This document shows positions 44,122 through 52,422 of a stretch of DNA of 64,000 nucleotides, piece after piece. A program made the translations under genes and the position numbers. Source of the stretch: Solwaraspora sp. WMMA2065 (GTDB lineage Bacteria; Actinomycetota; Actinomycetes; Mycobacteriales; Micromonosporaceae); the NCBI RefSeq assembly GCF_030345075.1, contig NZ_CP128361.1:124001-188000 (forward strand). The letters run 5' to 3'. Below the pieces are notes generated by a model, which was given only the letters and a program-made list of their open reading frames with translations, was not told the origin of the DNA and did not search any database. Position 1 is the first letter of the stretch, and each line of letters starts with the position of its first letter.

Positions 44122-45483
44122 TCAGACGGGAAGCAGGCCGGATGAGCGGACGGACAGGTCGATCCGGCCGGCCAGGTTCTCCTTCATCGGCGGGCACGGT
44201 GCGATGCCCTCCCGCCACAGTTTCGGGCAGGCGCCGCCGCACACCGGCAGGATCGGGCAGCCCTGGCAGCCGGTCTCGCCGGCGCGCAGCCCGGTGTACC
44301 AGTCGTCGAACTGGCCGGTCGGTCGCAGCTGGTCGACCGGTGCCCGGTCCACGGTGTCCAGATGCTGTTCGGTGAAGCCGGGCACCAGCGGCTGCTCGGT
44401 GCAGGAGTAGATCCGCCCGTCCGGGGCGATCACCTCGCTGTGCCGGGAGACGGCGGTGCACACCACCCGTACCGGGTGGGTGGGCAGCAGCCGGCAGTGC
44501 AGTCCGGCTGCGAGGTAGGCGGTGTACCAGCGCAGTTCGGTCTCGGCGGCCTGCTGCTGGCGCAGCCGTACCTCGCTGACGTCGTTGCCCCACGAGTGGA
44601 CCGGTGCCGGGTAGAACCGGATCCGGGGGTCGGCGAGGCCGGCGTCGCGCATCGCCGCGGCGAACTCGTCGGCCCGGTCGGCGTTGTGCCGGCCGATGTT
44701 GGTCCGTACGGTCACCTGCAGCCCGGCCAGCTCCGGATCGGTGAGCACGGTCCGCAGCGCGGCGGTGATGCGGTGGAAGGAACTCTGTCCACTCTTCAAC
44801 GGCCGGGCGGCGTCGTGCACCTCCGCCGGTCCGTCGATGGTGATCTCCATCCGGTCGATCCGGCAGTCCTGGTGCAGGGTACGCAGCTTGCGGGCGTCGA
44901 GCAGGGCACCGTTGGTGACCAGCATCGCCGAGTAGCCGACCCGGTGCCGGGCCGCGGCGGCCACGAACCGGGCGGACAGCGAGCGGAGTACGGCGTACCC
45001 CATCAGGGGTTCGCCGCCGAACCACCGCACCACCACGGTGTCGTGCTCGCCGCTGGCCATGGCGTGTTCGACCCGGGCGGCGATGGCGTCGCGGTGCCGG
45101 GTCGGCCGGGTGGCCGGGGTGTCCCGACGGTGCTCCTGCCCGCAGTAGTCGCAGCCCATGTTGCAGTAGCCGGTCGGCATCAGCACGAACTGCCGGTGTC
45201 GGGCGTCGTCGGCCGCCTGCGCGCCGGCGTCGATCGTCGCGGTGGTCTCGTCGAGGTCGGCGGGCACCAGCAGGCCGAGTTCGGCGAGCCGGGCCTGTTC
45301 GTCGGCGGGCAGGCCGGCCGGGCCGGGGCCGTCCAGGAGGGTCCGCACGGTGTCGGTGTCGAGCAGGAGGGTACGGGCCCGTCCGGTGTGGAACACAGCG
45401 CGCAGTTGCCGGCCGGACGGGTGCCGGTAGGTGGTCGGGCTGAACACGAGGTAGCGGCTGAGCACGAGGTCGGGCTGGGCCAT
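44122..45483 (-). CDS. Radical SAM/SPASM peptide-modifying enzyme
   Basis: 453 aa; ATG 45483 with GAAAGG 7 bases upstream. The first 95 residues (LSRYLVFSPTTYRHPSGRQL to LLVPADLDE) resemble the RRE-like N-terminus of peptide-modifying members. The [4Fe-4S]-SAM motif CNMGCDYC is at 107-114, with GGEPL near residue 155. The C-terminal SPASM domain is complete: C-x13-G-x4-C, then C-x2-C-x5-C-x3-C (CQGCPILPVCGGAC) and a further Cys, enough for two auxiliary clusters. Such enzymes install thioether, C-C or C-O links in ribosomal peptides. The likely substrate is the 63-aa peptide encoded just upstream on the same strand. The reaction type cannot be told from sequence. Confidence 0.9.
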   Translation of the reverse strand: MAQPDLVLSRYLVFSPTTYRHPSGRQLRAVFHTGRARTLLLDTDTVRTLLDGPGPAGLPADEQARLAELGLLVPADLDETTATIDAGAQAADDARHRQFVLMPTGYCNMGCDYCGQEHRRDTPATRPTRHRDAIAARVEHAMASGEHDTVVVRWFGGEPLMGYAVLRSLSARFVAAAARHRVGYSAMLVTNGALLDARKLRTLHQDCRIDRMEITIDGPAEVHDAARPLKSGQSSFHRITAALRTVLTDPELAGLQVTVRTNIGRHNADRADEFAAAMRDAGLADPRIRFYPAPVHSWGNDVSEVRLRQQQAAETELRWYTAYLAAGLHCRLLPTHPVRVVCTAVSRHSEVIAPDGRIYSCTEQPLVPGFTEQHLDTVDRAPVDQLRPTGQFDDWYTGLRAGETGCQGCPILPVCGGACPKLWREGIAPCPPMKENLAGRIDLSVRSSGLLPV

Positions 45484-45570
45484 GTGGGGCCTTTCGGAGG
45501 TCTCGACGAGTGGCTACCGAGGGCTACCAGGGTGGTGGAGTGGGCGGCGGTGGACCGTGGGGTGCAACGT

Positions 45571-45604
45571 CACCGGACCCGGAGCGGTCGCTCCGGGTCC
45601 GGTG
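45571..45604 (-). terminator. 15-bp hairpin between the peptide gene and the radical SAM gene
   Basis: 45571-45585 pairs perfectly with 45590-45604 around a GGTC loop, no T-run. It lies between peptide and enzyme genes on the minus strand, and likely sets a high peptide-to-enzyme transcript ratio. Confidence 0.65.
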
Positions 45605-45621
45605 CTGGTGAGAGCTGCGGG

Positions 45622-45813
45622 TCAGCTGAAGGCGCAGGCGAAGTTGACGCTGGAGCCGTCGTCGAGCAGGCCGGTGCTCTCGGCGGGCAGCTCGAAGACG
45701 ACCATGCCCTGGCTGGGTGTCTCGTCCGGCTGCTGCGCTTCTACGGCGGCCTGGGTGGCCGGGGCGGCGATGGCGATCGCGGCGACGACGGCGAAGAAGG
45801 GGTTGGTGGGCAC
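45622..45813 (-). CDS. Putative precursor peptide of the radical SAM enzyme (ends NFACAFS)
   Basis: 63 aa from GTG 45813, with GGAGG 6 bases upstream. Residues 5-24 are hydrophobic (PFFAVVAAIAIAAPATQAAV), unusual for a leader and able to insert in a membrane. A polar middle AQQPDETPSQG is followed by MVVFELPAESTGLLDDGSS (37-55) and the C-terminus VNFACAFS with a single Cys at 60 and aromatic residues at 58 and 62. Cys, Asn and Phe near the end are the plausible modification sites. It stands 138 bp before the radical SAM gene, separated by a hairpin, and is divergent from an ArsR-type regulator. I know no family for it. Confidence 0.72.
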   Translation of the reverse strand: MPTNPFFAVVAAIAIAAPATQAAVEAQQPDETPSQGMVVFELPAESTGLLDDGSSVNFACAFS

Positions 45814-45948
45814 GGTCGACCTCCGGAAGGGGAGCGGGGGCGGCGAAGGAAGTGGTGACGCAGGTGGGGTGACGCGGGCAGGTGGGGGTGGTGCCGGCCC
45901 GCGTGGTGAGTCGGTGGAATCGGAAGTGATACGATCTTGCTGACGTTC

Positions 45949-45978
45949 AAAATAAACTGAGCGACGGATGGAAGTCAA
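45949..45978 (-). promoter_or_regulatory. Candidate promoter of the radical SAM peptide gene
   Basis: On the minus strand TTGACT (45978-45973), an 18-base spacer and TATTTT (45954-45949). This A/T-rich patch is unusual locally. The start near 45942 gives an untranslated leader of about 130 bases. Confidence 0.6.
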
Positions 45979-45992
45979 TCGTCGGGGTAGAA

Positions 45993-46014
45993 TCAACCGT
46001 GGAACGTTGGTTGA
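45993..46014. promoter_or_regulatory. Inverted-repeat operator candidate between peptide gene and regulator
   Basis: TCAACC (45993-45998) and GGTTGA (46009-46014) are perfect inverted repeats with an AACGTT palindrome in between (46003-46008). It overlaps a TAGAAT box (45988-45993) that could be the -10 of the regulator gene. ArsR-type dimers bind sites of this size. Confidence 0.5.
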
Positions 46015-46027
46015 ACGGAGGTCTGCG

Positions 46028-46621
46028 GTGACGGAGCTGATGGCCAGCCGGGTGATCGAGGACGTGGCTACCCTCAAGGCGCTCGCCGACCCGATCCGGA
46101 TGCGGGTGCTGGAGCTCGCGATGTCCGAGCCCGAGCGGACCTGGACCGCCAAGGAGCTGGCGAAGATCGTGGGCGTCGCGCCCACCAAGATCTACTACCA
46201 CATCAACCAGCTGGAACAGCACCAACTGCTGCACATCCGGGACACCCGGGTGGTCAATGGCATCATCGAGAAACAGTACGGTGCCGGCCAGCTCAACCTG
46301 ACCTTCCACCGCCGCTCCGGCGAGGAACCCAGCTCGGTGCACGAGGTGGTGGCCACCCTGTTGGACCAGATCAAGGACGAGATCGAGGCTGGGCTGCACG
46401 CCGGCACCATCTCCGGTAGCAGCGAGGCACCCGACCCGGTCCGGATGATGCTCAGCCGGGGGGTCGCCGAGATCCCCGTGGACCGGATCGCCGAGTTCCG
46501 CCACGAGTTGCAGGCCCTGATGCGGCGGTTCGAGCAGGCCGGTGTCCCCCGTGACGGCACCACCACCGGCGGGCACCGGTTCGCGATGCTGGTCGGCATG
46601 CACCCGCTCGGGTTGTCCTGA
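46028..46621 (+). CDS. ArsR-like winged-helix regulator divergent from the radical SAM unit
   Basis: 197 aa; GTG 46028 preceded by GGAGG at 46017-46021. The winged helix spans about 8-90: VATLKALADPIRMRVLELAM, TAKELAKIVGVAPTKIYYHI (recognition helix) and a wing ending EKQYGAGQLNLTF. The C-terminal 100 residues are helical (VVATLLDQIKDEIEAGL, EFRHELQALMRRFEQAG), perhaps for dimerisation or ligand sensing. Same subfamily as the regulator at 43598. Probably controls its own gene and the peptide-rSAM unit through the shared 214-bp spacer, which holds an inverted repeat and two promoter-like boxes. Confidence 0.85.
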   Translation: MTELMASRVIEDVATLKALADPIRMRVLELAMSEPERTWTAKELAKIVGVAPTKIYYHINQLEQHQLLHIRDTRVVNGIIEKQYGAGQLNLTFHRRSGEEPSSVHEVVATLLDQIKDEIEAGLHAGTISGSSEAPDPVRMMLSRGVAEIPVDRIAEFRHELQALMRRFEQAGVPRDGTTTGGHRFAMLVGMHPLGLS

Positions 46622-46669
46622 CCCGCCTGCCGAGTCACCCCGTCAGGCCGGGCCACCGGGAGCCGACCG

Positions 46670-47869
46670 TCAGATCCACCGTACGGCGACCCCGGCGGAG
46701 AACGCGCCGCTACGCAGCTCCAACCGGTCCGGGATCAGCTCGCCGCCGACCGTGAAGGCCAGCGGGACCAGCATCCGACCCCCGGGTGGCACCGGCTCGG
46801 CGAAGACGTCCCGACCACCGTTCTCCTGCCGGGTCGCCGCCTCGTCCACCCCGACCCAGTCACCGGTCGGCAGGTACGCCCGCTGCAACGGCCCGTACCA
46901 GAACTGTTCGGTGTCGCTGCGGTTGCGCAGCCCGACTGTGGCGACACACCGCCGATCCTGCCTCTGCCCATCAGCCGGCGCGCAGGCCATCCGGAAGACG
47001 GTGAACTCGAAGGCGGCCTCGGTCAGCAGCACCCCGAACCCGCCGGCCGGCGGCGCACCGATCCACCCGCTGGGCGCCTGGTTGGCCCGGTCCAGCACCT
47101 CGCTGCCGTAGCTCGCCACGCGTACCGCCGCCACCGCCAGCCCGGTCAGCATCGCCAGCAGCAGGCCGAACACCAGCGGCGTAGCCGGGCGCCAGCGGCG
47201 CTTCGGGGCGGCCGGCACCGCCGCCGGCAACCGCACCCGCCGCCCGGCCGGGGTGACGACCCGGCGTCGGTCGACCCGGCGCTCCCGCAGCCGGCGGCGC
47301 CACCCGTACCCGATCATCGCCACCACGACGAGTGCCGTCAGCCCGCCGATCAGCGGCATCGACGGGCGCTGCCACCAGGCCGGGTCCGCCGCCTCGATGC
47401 CGGCCGTCGGGGTCCACCGGGCGCTCGCGCAGTCGTACGGCCGCGCGGTGTCCCGCTCGTACGCGCAGACCGGGAAGGTCTGCGCGGTGCCGGCACCGCC
47501 CGGCCGAAACGACGCGGTGACCGTTTGCCCGCTGTTCGCCGGCAGGCTCAACTGCCAGGTGATCTCCGAGGCGTCGACCCGGCCGCCGGCGCCGACCGTG
47601 GCCACTGAGGTGGTGGTCGGTACGGCCATCCGCAGGGTGACGTCGACCGGGGACACCGTCCGGTTGACCGCCTCGACCCGGTAGGTCGCCGCGCTCTGCC
47701 CGATCTCGTTGATCGTCACCGCGACCAGCTCCTGCCCTTCGGCCGGTGCCGAAGCAGCCCTCTCGGCCCGTGCCGGGGTCACGCCCGGTGCCAGGATCCC
47801 CCCGCCGACCACAAGAACGACGCCGAACAGCCCGGCCCGCAGCGCATGTCGCCACCATGACATAGCCAT
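46670..47869 (-). CDS. Secreted/membrane protein of unknown function
   Basis: 399 aa from ATG 47869 (second ATG at 47863). A signal peptide (LRAGLFGVVLVVGGGILAPG) leads to an extracellular beta-rich domain of about 130 residues (TINEIGQSAATYRVEAVNRT, ITWQLSLPANSGQTVTASFR). A first transmembrane helix (LIGGLTALVVVAMIGYGW), a strongly basic cytoplasmic loop (RRRLRERRVDRRRVVTPAGRR), a second helix (LVFGLLLAMLTGLAVAAV) and another extracellular domain with FRMACAPADG and RRCVATVGL Cys residues follow. I recognise no family. It converges on the regulator gene and borders the RiPP island. Confidence 0.7.
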   Translation of the reverse strand: MAMSWWRHALRAGLFGVVLVVGGGILAPGVTPARAERAASAPAEGQELVAVTINEIGQSAATYRVEAVNRTVSPVDVTLRMAVPTTTSVATVGAGGRVDASEITWQLSLPANSGQTVTASFRPGGAGTAQTFPVCAYERDTARPYDCASARWTPTAGIEAADPAWWQRPSMPLIGGLTALVVVAMIGYGWRRRLRERRVDRRRVVTPAGRRVRLPAAVPAAPKRRWRPATPLVFGLLLAMLTGLAVAAVRVASYGSEVLDRANQAPSGWIGAPPAGGFGVLLTEAAFEFTVFRMACAPADGQRQDRRCVATVGLRNRSDTEQFWYGPLQRAYLPTGDWVGVDEAATRQENGGRDVFAEPVPPGGRMLVPLAFTVGGELIPDRLELRSGAFSAGVAVRWI

Positions 47870-48055
47870 CTCGATTCCGCCCCCCGACCCGAACGGTAGG
47901 CCGGTACCGGCCGTCCAGTCGGTAAAGCGCGGTTCCGCACACCTGATCCGGTGACCGGTGCTAGATTTCCGCCCCTTGTCGCGCCCGTTGTCGCCCTCGT
48001 CGTGACCGTTGTCGCCCTTTGCCGTGACCGTCGGGGTGGTGCAGGCACGGGACGA

Positions 48056-48061
48056 TACATT
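48056..48061 (+). promoter_or_regulatory. -10 box giving a leaderless start for the FAH-family gene
   Basis: TACATT ends seven bases before the GTG at 48068, so the transcript would begin at the start codon. No convincing -35 box was found. Confidence 0.45.
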
Positions 48062-48067
48062 GACCGG

Positions 48068-48871
48068 GTGCGTATCGCTCGTTTCGCCCATGGCAAGGGA
48101 ATGTCGTTCGGGGTCGTCGAGGGGGAGCCGGGAGCCGGCCCCGAGGCGTTGACCGTCGCCGAGGTCGACGGCCACCCGTTCGGCAAGCTGACCTTCACGT
48201 CGCAGCGCTGGGCGCTGGCCGACGTCCGGCTGCTGTCGCCGATCCTGCCCAGCAAGGTGGTGTGCGTCGGGCGCAACTACGCCGACCACGCCGCCGAACA
48301 CGGTGCCGAGGTGCCGGCCGAGCCGTTGCTGTTCCTCAAGCCGTCGACCTCGGTGATCGGTCCACGGGACGCGATCCGGCTGCCCGCGCAGTCTCGGCAG
48401 GTGGAGCACGAGGCGGAGCTCGCCGTGGTGATCGGACCGCCAGGTGCCCGGCGCGCCGACCGGGCCGCCGCCGAGCGGGCGATCTTCGGCTACACCTGCG
48501 CCAACGATGTCACCGCCCGGGACCTGCAGCGGTCGGACGGCCAGTGGACCAGGGCGAAGGGCTTTGACTCGTTCTGCCCGATCGGCCCGTGGATCGTCAC
48601 CGGGCTGGACGTCGCCGACCTGGAGGTCCGCTGTGAGGTGGGTCCGAAGCCGGACGAGATGGACGTACGGCAGCTGGGCCGGACCAAGCAGATGGTCTTC
48701 GACGTGCCGACCCTGGTGTCGTACGTGTCACACGTGATGACGCTGCTGCCCGGTGACGTGATCCTGACCGGGACGCCGGCCGGGGTGAGCGAGTTGACCG
48801 CGGGCGACACGGTGTCGGTCCGGATCGAGGGCATCGGTGAGCTGGCCAACCCGGTGGTCGCGGCGGACTGA
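48068..48871 (+). CDS. Fumarylacetoacetate hydrolase (FAH) family protein
   Basis: 267 aa from GTG 48068. FAH-fold hydrolases and decarboxylases cleave or tautomerise keto acids with a divalent metal. Hallmarks: VVCVGRNYADHAAEHGAE, the metal-binding HEAELAVVIG, FGYTCANDVTARDLQRSDGQ, KGFDSFCPIGPWIV and GDVILTGTPAGV. The short form with an N-terminal beta domain is like 2-hydroxyhepta-2,4-diene-1,7-dioate isomerase or oxaloacetate-tautomerase proteins; the substrate is not determined. In related actinomycetes the gene lies close to the tRNA/ndgR/leuCD block, as here. Confidence 0.88.
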   Translation: MRIARFAHGKGMSFGVVEGEPGAGPEALTVAEVDGHPFGKLTFTSQRWALADVRLLSPILPSKVVCVGRNYADHAAEHGAEVPAEPLLFLKPSTSVIGPRDAIRLPAQSRQVEHEAELAVVIGPPGARRADRAAAERAIFGYTCANDVTARDLQRSDGQWTRAKGFDSFCPIGPWIVTGLDVADLEVRCEVGPKPDEMDVRQLGRTKQMVFDVPTLVSYVSHVMTLLPGDVILTGTPAGVSELTAGDTVSVRIEGIGELANPVVAAD

Positions 48872-48949
48872 GGCAAACCGCTGCGGTATCCCGATTTGGC
48901 GCGCACCATGGGGTCAGGTAGAGTTCTGTCCCGGTGCGGCGAGCACCGA

Positions 48950-49024
48950 TGGGGTATGGGGTAATTGGCAGCCCGACTGATTCTGGTTCAGTTAGTCTAG
49001 GTTCGAGTCCTGGTACCCCAGCCA
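48950..49024 (+). tRNA. tRNA-Gln (CTG anticodon), CCA encoded
   Basis: The acceptor stem TGGGGTA pairs with TACCCCA, the discriminator is G, and CCA is present in the DNA. Anticodon loop reads TTCTGGT with CTG; the T-arm is GGTTCGAGTCC-like and complete. Confidence 0.93.
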
Positions 49025-49136
49025 CCGACGCCGGAAGGCTCCAGATGGCGTCGGGGTGCTGGTCTCTGTTAGAGTTCGGCACCGTGTCCAACAGGACACA
49101 GCAGCACGAAACGGTAGTTTGCACCAGGAAAGTTCT

Positions 49137-49209
49137 GGCCCCGTCGTCTAGCGGCCCAGGACGCCGCCCTCTCAAGGCGGTAGCGCCGGTTCGAATCCGG
49201 TCGGGGCTA
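49137..49209 (+). tRNA. tRNA-Glu (CTC anticodon)
   Basis: 73 bases with acceptor GGCCCCG/CGGGGCT (first pair G-U), D-arm GTCTAGCGGCCCAGGAC, anticodon loop with CTC, and T-arm GCCGGTTCGAATCCGGT. CCA is not encoded. A strong terminator follows 8 bases later. Confidence 0.93.
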
Positions 49210-49217
49210 CAGCGCTC

Positions 49218-49248
49218 AAGGCGCCCTCCTCAACGAGGGCGCCTTTTT
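49218..49248 (+). terminator. Intrinsic terminator after the tRNA genes
   Basis: A perfect 11-bp stem (49218-49228 with 49235-49245), a 6-base loop and a T-run of five. Confidence 0.88.
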
Positions 49249-49365
49249 CGTCGGCGGGTCACCGTCCGTCGCTGACCATCTTGCCCGACCTGGCCCGGCC
49301 TGCGCCGAGTTATCCGGAAACTGGGCCTGCTCAGAGCACGGCAGGGCGCGGAGCCAATGCCCGAT

Positions 49366-50052
49366 TCAGAGCCCGGAGAGCCGTTGACCGGCGCGGACCA
49401 CGGCCATGGCGTGCCGCTCACCTGGCCGGCGGCCGAGCCGCTCGATCGGCCCGGAGACGCTGACCGAGGCGATCACCCGGCCGGTGCGGTCCCGGATCGG
49501 TGCGGAGACACTGGCCACCCCGGCCTCCCGCTCGGCAACGCTCTGCGCCCAGCCGCGCCGGCGCACCTCGGCGAGCGTACGGCCGGTGAACTTGCAGCGG
49601 GGCAGCAGCGGCATGACGGCCTCGGGCGGCTCCCAGGCCAGCAGGATCTGGGCGGCGGACCCGGCGGTCATCGGCAGCACCGAGCCGACCGGCACGGTGT
49701 CGCGCAGGCCACTGGCCCGCTCGGCGGCGGCGACGCAGATCCGCTCGTCGGCCCGGCGCAGGTAGAGTTGGGCGCTCTCGCCGGTGGCGTCGCGTAGCGC
49801 GGCCAGCAGCGGCTCGGCGGCGGTCAACAGCACGTCGGGCGCGGCATTGGCCAGCTCGCCCAGCCGGGGGCCGGGCCGCCACCGCCCCTGGGTGTCCCGG
49901 ACCAGCATCCGGTGGATCTCCAGGGCCTGTGCCAACCGGTGCGCGGTGGCCCGGGGCAGCTTGGTCCGGTCGACGAGTTCGGCCAGGCTGGCGCCGTCCA
50001 CGCAGGCCGCGAGGATCACCACCGCCTTGTCGAGAACGCCGACACCGCTCAT
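49366..50052 (-). CDS. ndgR: IclR-family regulator of leucine genes
   Basis: 228 aa from ATG 50052 (the frame opens slightly earlier). An N-terminal winged helix ([39 protein letters not shown]) is followed by the IclR effector domain ([40 protein letters not shown]). The position directly divergent from leuCD, behind tRNA-Gln/Glu, is that of NdgR/AreB/LtbR, which bind the ndgR-leuC spacer and control leucine and related amino acid genes. Here the spacer is 49 bp with an inverted repeat. The identification is by family plus synteny. Confidence 0.88.
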   Translation of the reverse strand: MSGVGVLDKAVVILAACVDGASLAELVDRTKLPRATAHRLAQALEIHRMLVRDTQGRWRPGPRLGELANAAPDVLLTAAEPLLAALRDATGESAQLYLRRADERICVAAAERASGLRDTVPVGSVLPMTAGSAAQILLAWEPPEAVMPLLPRCKFTGRTLAEVRRRGWAQSVAEREAGVASVSAPIRDRTGRVIASVSVSGPIERLGRRPGERHAMAVVRAGQRLSGL

Positions 50053-50072
50053 ACTGTGTCCCACAAGCCGAA

Positions 50073-50097
50073 ACATACCTCCCAGAATTTAGGATGT
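50073..50097. promoter_or_regulatory. Operator candidate and -10 box in the ndgR-leuC spacer
   Basis: ACATACCT (50073-50080) and AGGATGT (50091-50097) are inverted repeats with one bulged base. The second arm overlaps TAGGAT (50090-50095), a -10 box that would start transcription at the leuC ATG (50102). A bound IclR dimer here would block both promoters. Confidence 0.5.
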
Positions 50098-50101
50098 CCA
50101 G

Positions 50102-51559
50102 ATGGTGGGAGCCACTTCGAAGCCGACATCGCCCAGGACCCTGGCCGAGAAGGTCTGGGACGCGCACGTGGTGCGATCCGCCGCGGGCGAGCCGGACCTG
50201 CTCTACATCGACCTGCACCTGCTGCACGAGGTCACCAGTCCGCAGGCCTTCGACGGGCTGCGGATGGCCGGCCGGCCGGTGCGCCGGACCGACCTGACCC
50301 TCGCCACCGAGGACCACAACACCCCGACCGGGTACGCCGACCCGGCGTTCAACAGCCGGCGCGGCGACCTGCTGACCATCAGCGACCCGACGTCGCGTAC
50401 CCAGATCGAGACGCTGCGCCGCAACTGCGCCGAGTTCGGCATCAAGCTGCACGCCCTGGGCGACGACAACCAGGGCATCGTGCACGTCATCGGCCCGCAG
50501 CTGGGCCTGACCCAGCCCGGCATGACGATCGTCTGCGGCGACTCGCACACCGCGACCCACGGCGCGTTCGGGGCACTCGCCTTCGGCATCGGCACCAGCG
50601 AGGTCGAGCACGTGCTGGCCACCCAGACGCTGCCGCAGTCCCGGCCGAAGACGATGGCGGTCACCGTCACCGGCGAACTCGGCCCGGGGGTCACCGCCAA
50701 GGACCTGGTGCTGGCGCTGATCACCAAGGTCGGCACCGGCGGTGGTCGCGGCTACGTGGTCGAGTACCGGGGCGAGGCGATCCGCCGGCTCTCCATGGAG
50801 GGTCGGATGACGGTGGCGAACATGTCCATCGAGTGGGGTGCCAAGGCGGGCATGGTGGCGCCGGACGAGACCACCTTCGCCTACCTCAAGGGTCGGCCGA
50901 ACGCGCCGCAGGGTGCCGACTGGGACGCCGCCGTGGCGTACTGGTCCAGTCTGGCCACCGACGAGGGGGCGACGTTCGACGCCGAGGTGATCCTGGACGC
51001 CGGCGAGATCACGCCGTTCGTGACCTGGGGCACCAACCCCGGGCAGGGCACCGCGCTGAGCGCCGTCGTGCCCGACCCGGAGCAGTTCGACACCGACGCG
51101 GAGCGGATCGCCGCCCGCCGGGCGCTGGAGTACATGGACCTGCGGCCCGGCACCGCGCTGCGCGACGTGCCGGTCGACGTGGTCTTCGTCGGCTCCTGCA
51201 CCAACGGCCGGCTGGAGGACCTGCGGGCCGCCGCCGACGTGCTGCGCGGGCGCAAGGTCGCCGACGGGGTACGGATGCTCGTGGTGCCCGGGTCGGCCAA
51301 GGTACGGGAGGCGGCCGAGAACGAAGGGCTGGACAAGGTCTTCGCCGACGCCGGTGCCGAGTGGCGGTTCGCCGGCTGCTCGATGTGCCTGGGCATGAAC
51401 CCGGACACGCTCAGGCCGGGGGAGCGCTCCGCCTCCACCTCCAACCGCAACTTCGAGGGCCGGCAGGGCCGGGGCGGGCGTACCCATCTGGTGTCGCCGC
51501 CGGTGGCCGCCGCCACCGCCGTGGTGGGCCGGCTGGCCGCGCCGGCGGACCTCAACTGA
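50102..51559 (+). CDS. leuC: 3-isopropylmalate dehydratase, large subunit
   Basis: 485 aa aconitase-family subunit that isomerises 2- to 3-isopropylmalate; with CimA present it also serves citramalate. The iron-sulfur ligands are in VGSCTNGR near residue 363 and [10 protein letters not shown] near 423-426; [20 protein letters not shown] and [14 protein letters not shown] are hallmarks. The start ATG 50102 matches the family's TLAEKVWD N-terminus; the mRNA may be leaderless (TAGGAT box 7 bases upstream). leuD follows after 38 bp. Confidence 0.96.
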   Translation: MVGATSKPTSPRTLAEKVWDAHVVRSAAGEPDLLYIDLHLLHEVTSPQAFDGLRMAGRPVRRTDLTLATEDHNTPTGYADPAFNSRRGDLLTISDPTSRTQIETLRRNCAEFGIKLHALGDDNQGIVHVIGPQLGLTQPGMTIVCGDSHTATHGAFGALAFGIGTSEVEHVLATQTLPQSRPKTMAVTVTGELGPGVTAKDLVLALITKVGTGGGRGYVVEYRGEAIRRLSMEGRMTVANMSIEWGAKAGMVAPDETTFAYLKGRPNAPQGADWDAAVAYWSSLATDEGATFDAEVILDAGEITPFVTWGTNPGQGTALSAVVPDPEQFDTDAERIAARRALEYMDLRPGTALRDVPVDVVFVGSCTNGRLEDLRAAADVLRGRKVADGVRMLVVPGSAKVREAAENEGLDKVFADAGAEWRFAGCSMCLGMNPDTLRPGERSASTSNRNFEGRQGRGGRTHLVSPPVAAATAVVGRLAAPADLN

Positions 51560-51597
51560 CCGCCGCCGGACACGCACCACGAGACGGGACCACGAAC

Positions 51598-52185
51598 ATG
51601 GACAAGTTCACCGTGCACACCGGGACCGCCGTCCCGCTGCGCCGATCTAATGTAGATACCGATCAGATCATCCCGGCGGTGTACCTCAAGCGGGTCACCC
51701 GGACCGGCTTCGCCGACGGTCTGTTCAATGCCTGGCGCGAGGATCCGGGATTCGTTCTGAACAATCCTTCGTATTCCGGAGCATCTATTCTCGTCGCTGG
51801 CCCAGAGTTCGGCACCGGGTCATCGCGTGAACACGCGGTGTGGGCGCTGCGGGACTGGGGCTTCCGAGCCGTGCTGTCCCCCCGCTTCGGCGACATCTTC
51901 CGCGGCAACGCGCTCAAGGAAGGTCTGCTGCCGGTCGAGTTGGAAATGCCCGCCATTGAGGAATTGTGGTCGCTGGTCGAGGCCGACCCGGCCGCAGGGG
52001 TGACCGTCGACCTGGCCGCCCGGGAGGTCAGGGCAGGTGCCTCCGGCTGGTCGTTCCCGATCGACGACTTCAGCCGGTGGCGGCTGATGGAGGGATTGGA
52101 TGACATTGGACTGACCCTGCGTCACGAGTCGGTCATCACCGAGTATGAGCGTGGGCGGTTGTCGTTCAAGCCCGTCGTGGCATAG
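51598..52185 (+). CDS. leuD: 3-isopropylmalate dehydratase, small subunit
   Basis: 195 aa swivelling-domain partner of LeuC. It starts [20 protein letters not shown] and has [20 protein letters not shown], the active-site [17 protein letters not shown] near residue 63, and [22 protein letters not shown] 51598 was chosen because the protein then begins with the conserved N-terminus; a weak GAGACGGGA lies upstream. Some codons around 51645-51660 (CTA, GTA) are unusual for the window. Same operon as leuC. Confidence 0.96.
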   Translation: MDKFTVHTGTAVPLRRSNVDTDQIIPAVYLKRVTRTGFADGLFNAWREDPGFVLNNPSYSGASILVAGPEFGTGSSREHAVWALRDWGFRAVLSPRFGDIFRGNALKEGLLPVELEMPAIEELWSLVEADPAAGVTVDLAAREVRAGASGWSFPIDDFSRWRLMEGLDDIGLTLRHESVITEYERGRLSFKPVVA

Positions 52186-52422
52186 CGCACAACCGTCGAG
52201 CCGGCCCCTTCTCAACGGGTTCCCGACGCCGATTCCGCCCCCATCCGGTGGCCCACCAACCGTCCGGCTATACCAACCGGTCGGCCCGGGCCACCGGTTG
52301 GGGGCGAATCCGTTACGACACAAGGACTTTTTTCCGGCAGATGTTTGTGTCCTGCCGGTACAGGGCATACCGTGCGCGCAGAATGGCTCGTTGAGTCCAG
52401 TTGCACATACGGGAGGGAACTC

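Noticed and set aside
44122-45483. Radical SAM enzyme as a tailoring enzyme of the thiopeptide
   Set aside because: Thiopeptide radical SAM enzymes are usually methyltransferase or indole-type without SPASM; this one is SPASM type, on the other strand, with its own peptide gene. A tailoring role cannot be fully excluded.
49137-49209. tRNA-Glu as part of the RiPP island, supplying glutamyl-tRNA for the LanB enzyme
   Set aside because: tRNA-Gln/Glu next to ndgR-leuCD is the usual chromosomal position in actinomycetes, and core genes separate it from the island.
52321-52358. T-run and CCGGCAG/CTGCCGG hairpin before hupB as a terminator
   Set aside because: The T-run precedes the hairpin on the plus strand and would be an A-run on the minus strand, so it is not a terminator in either direction.
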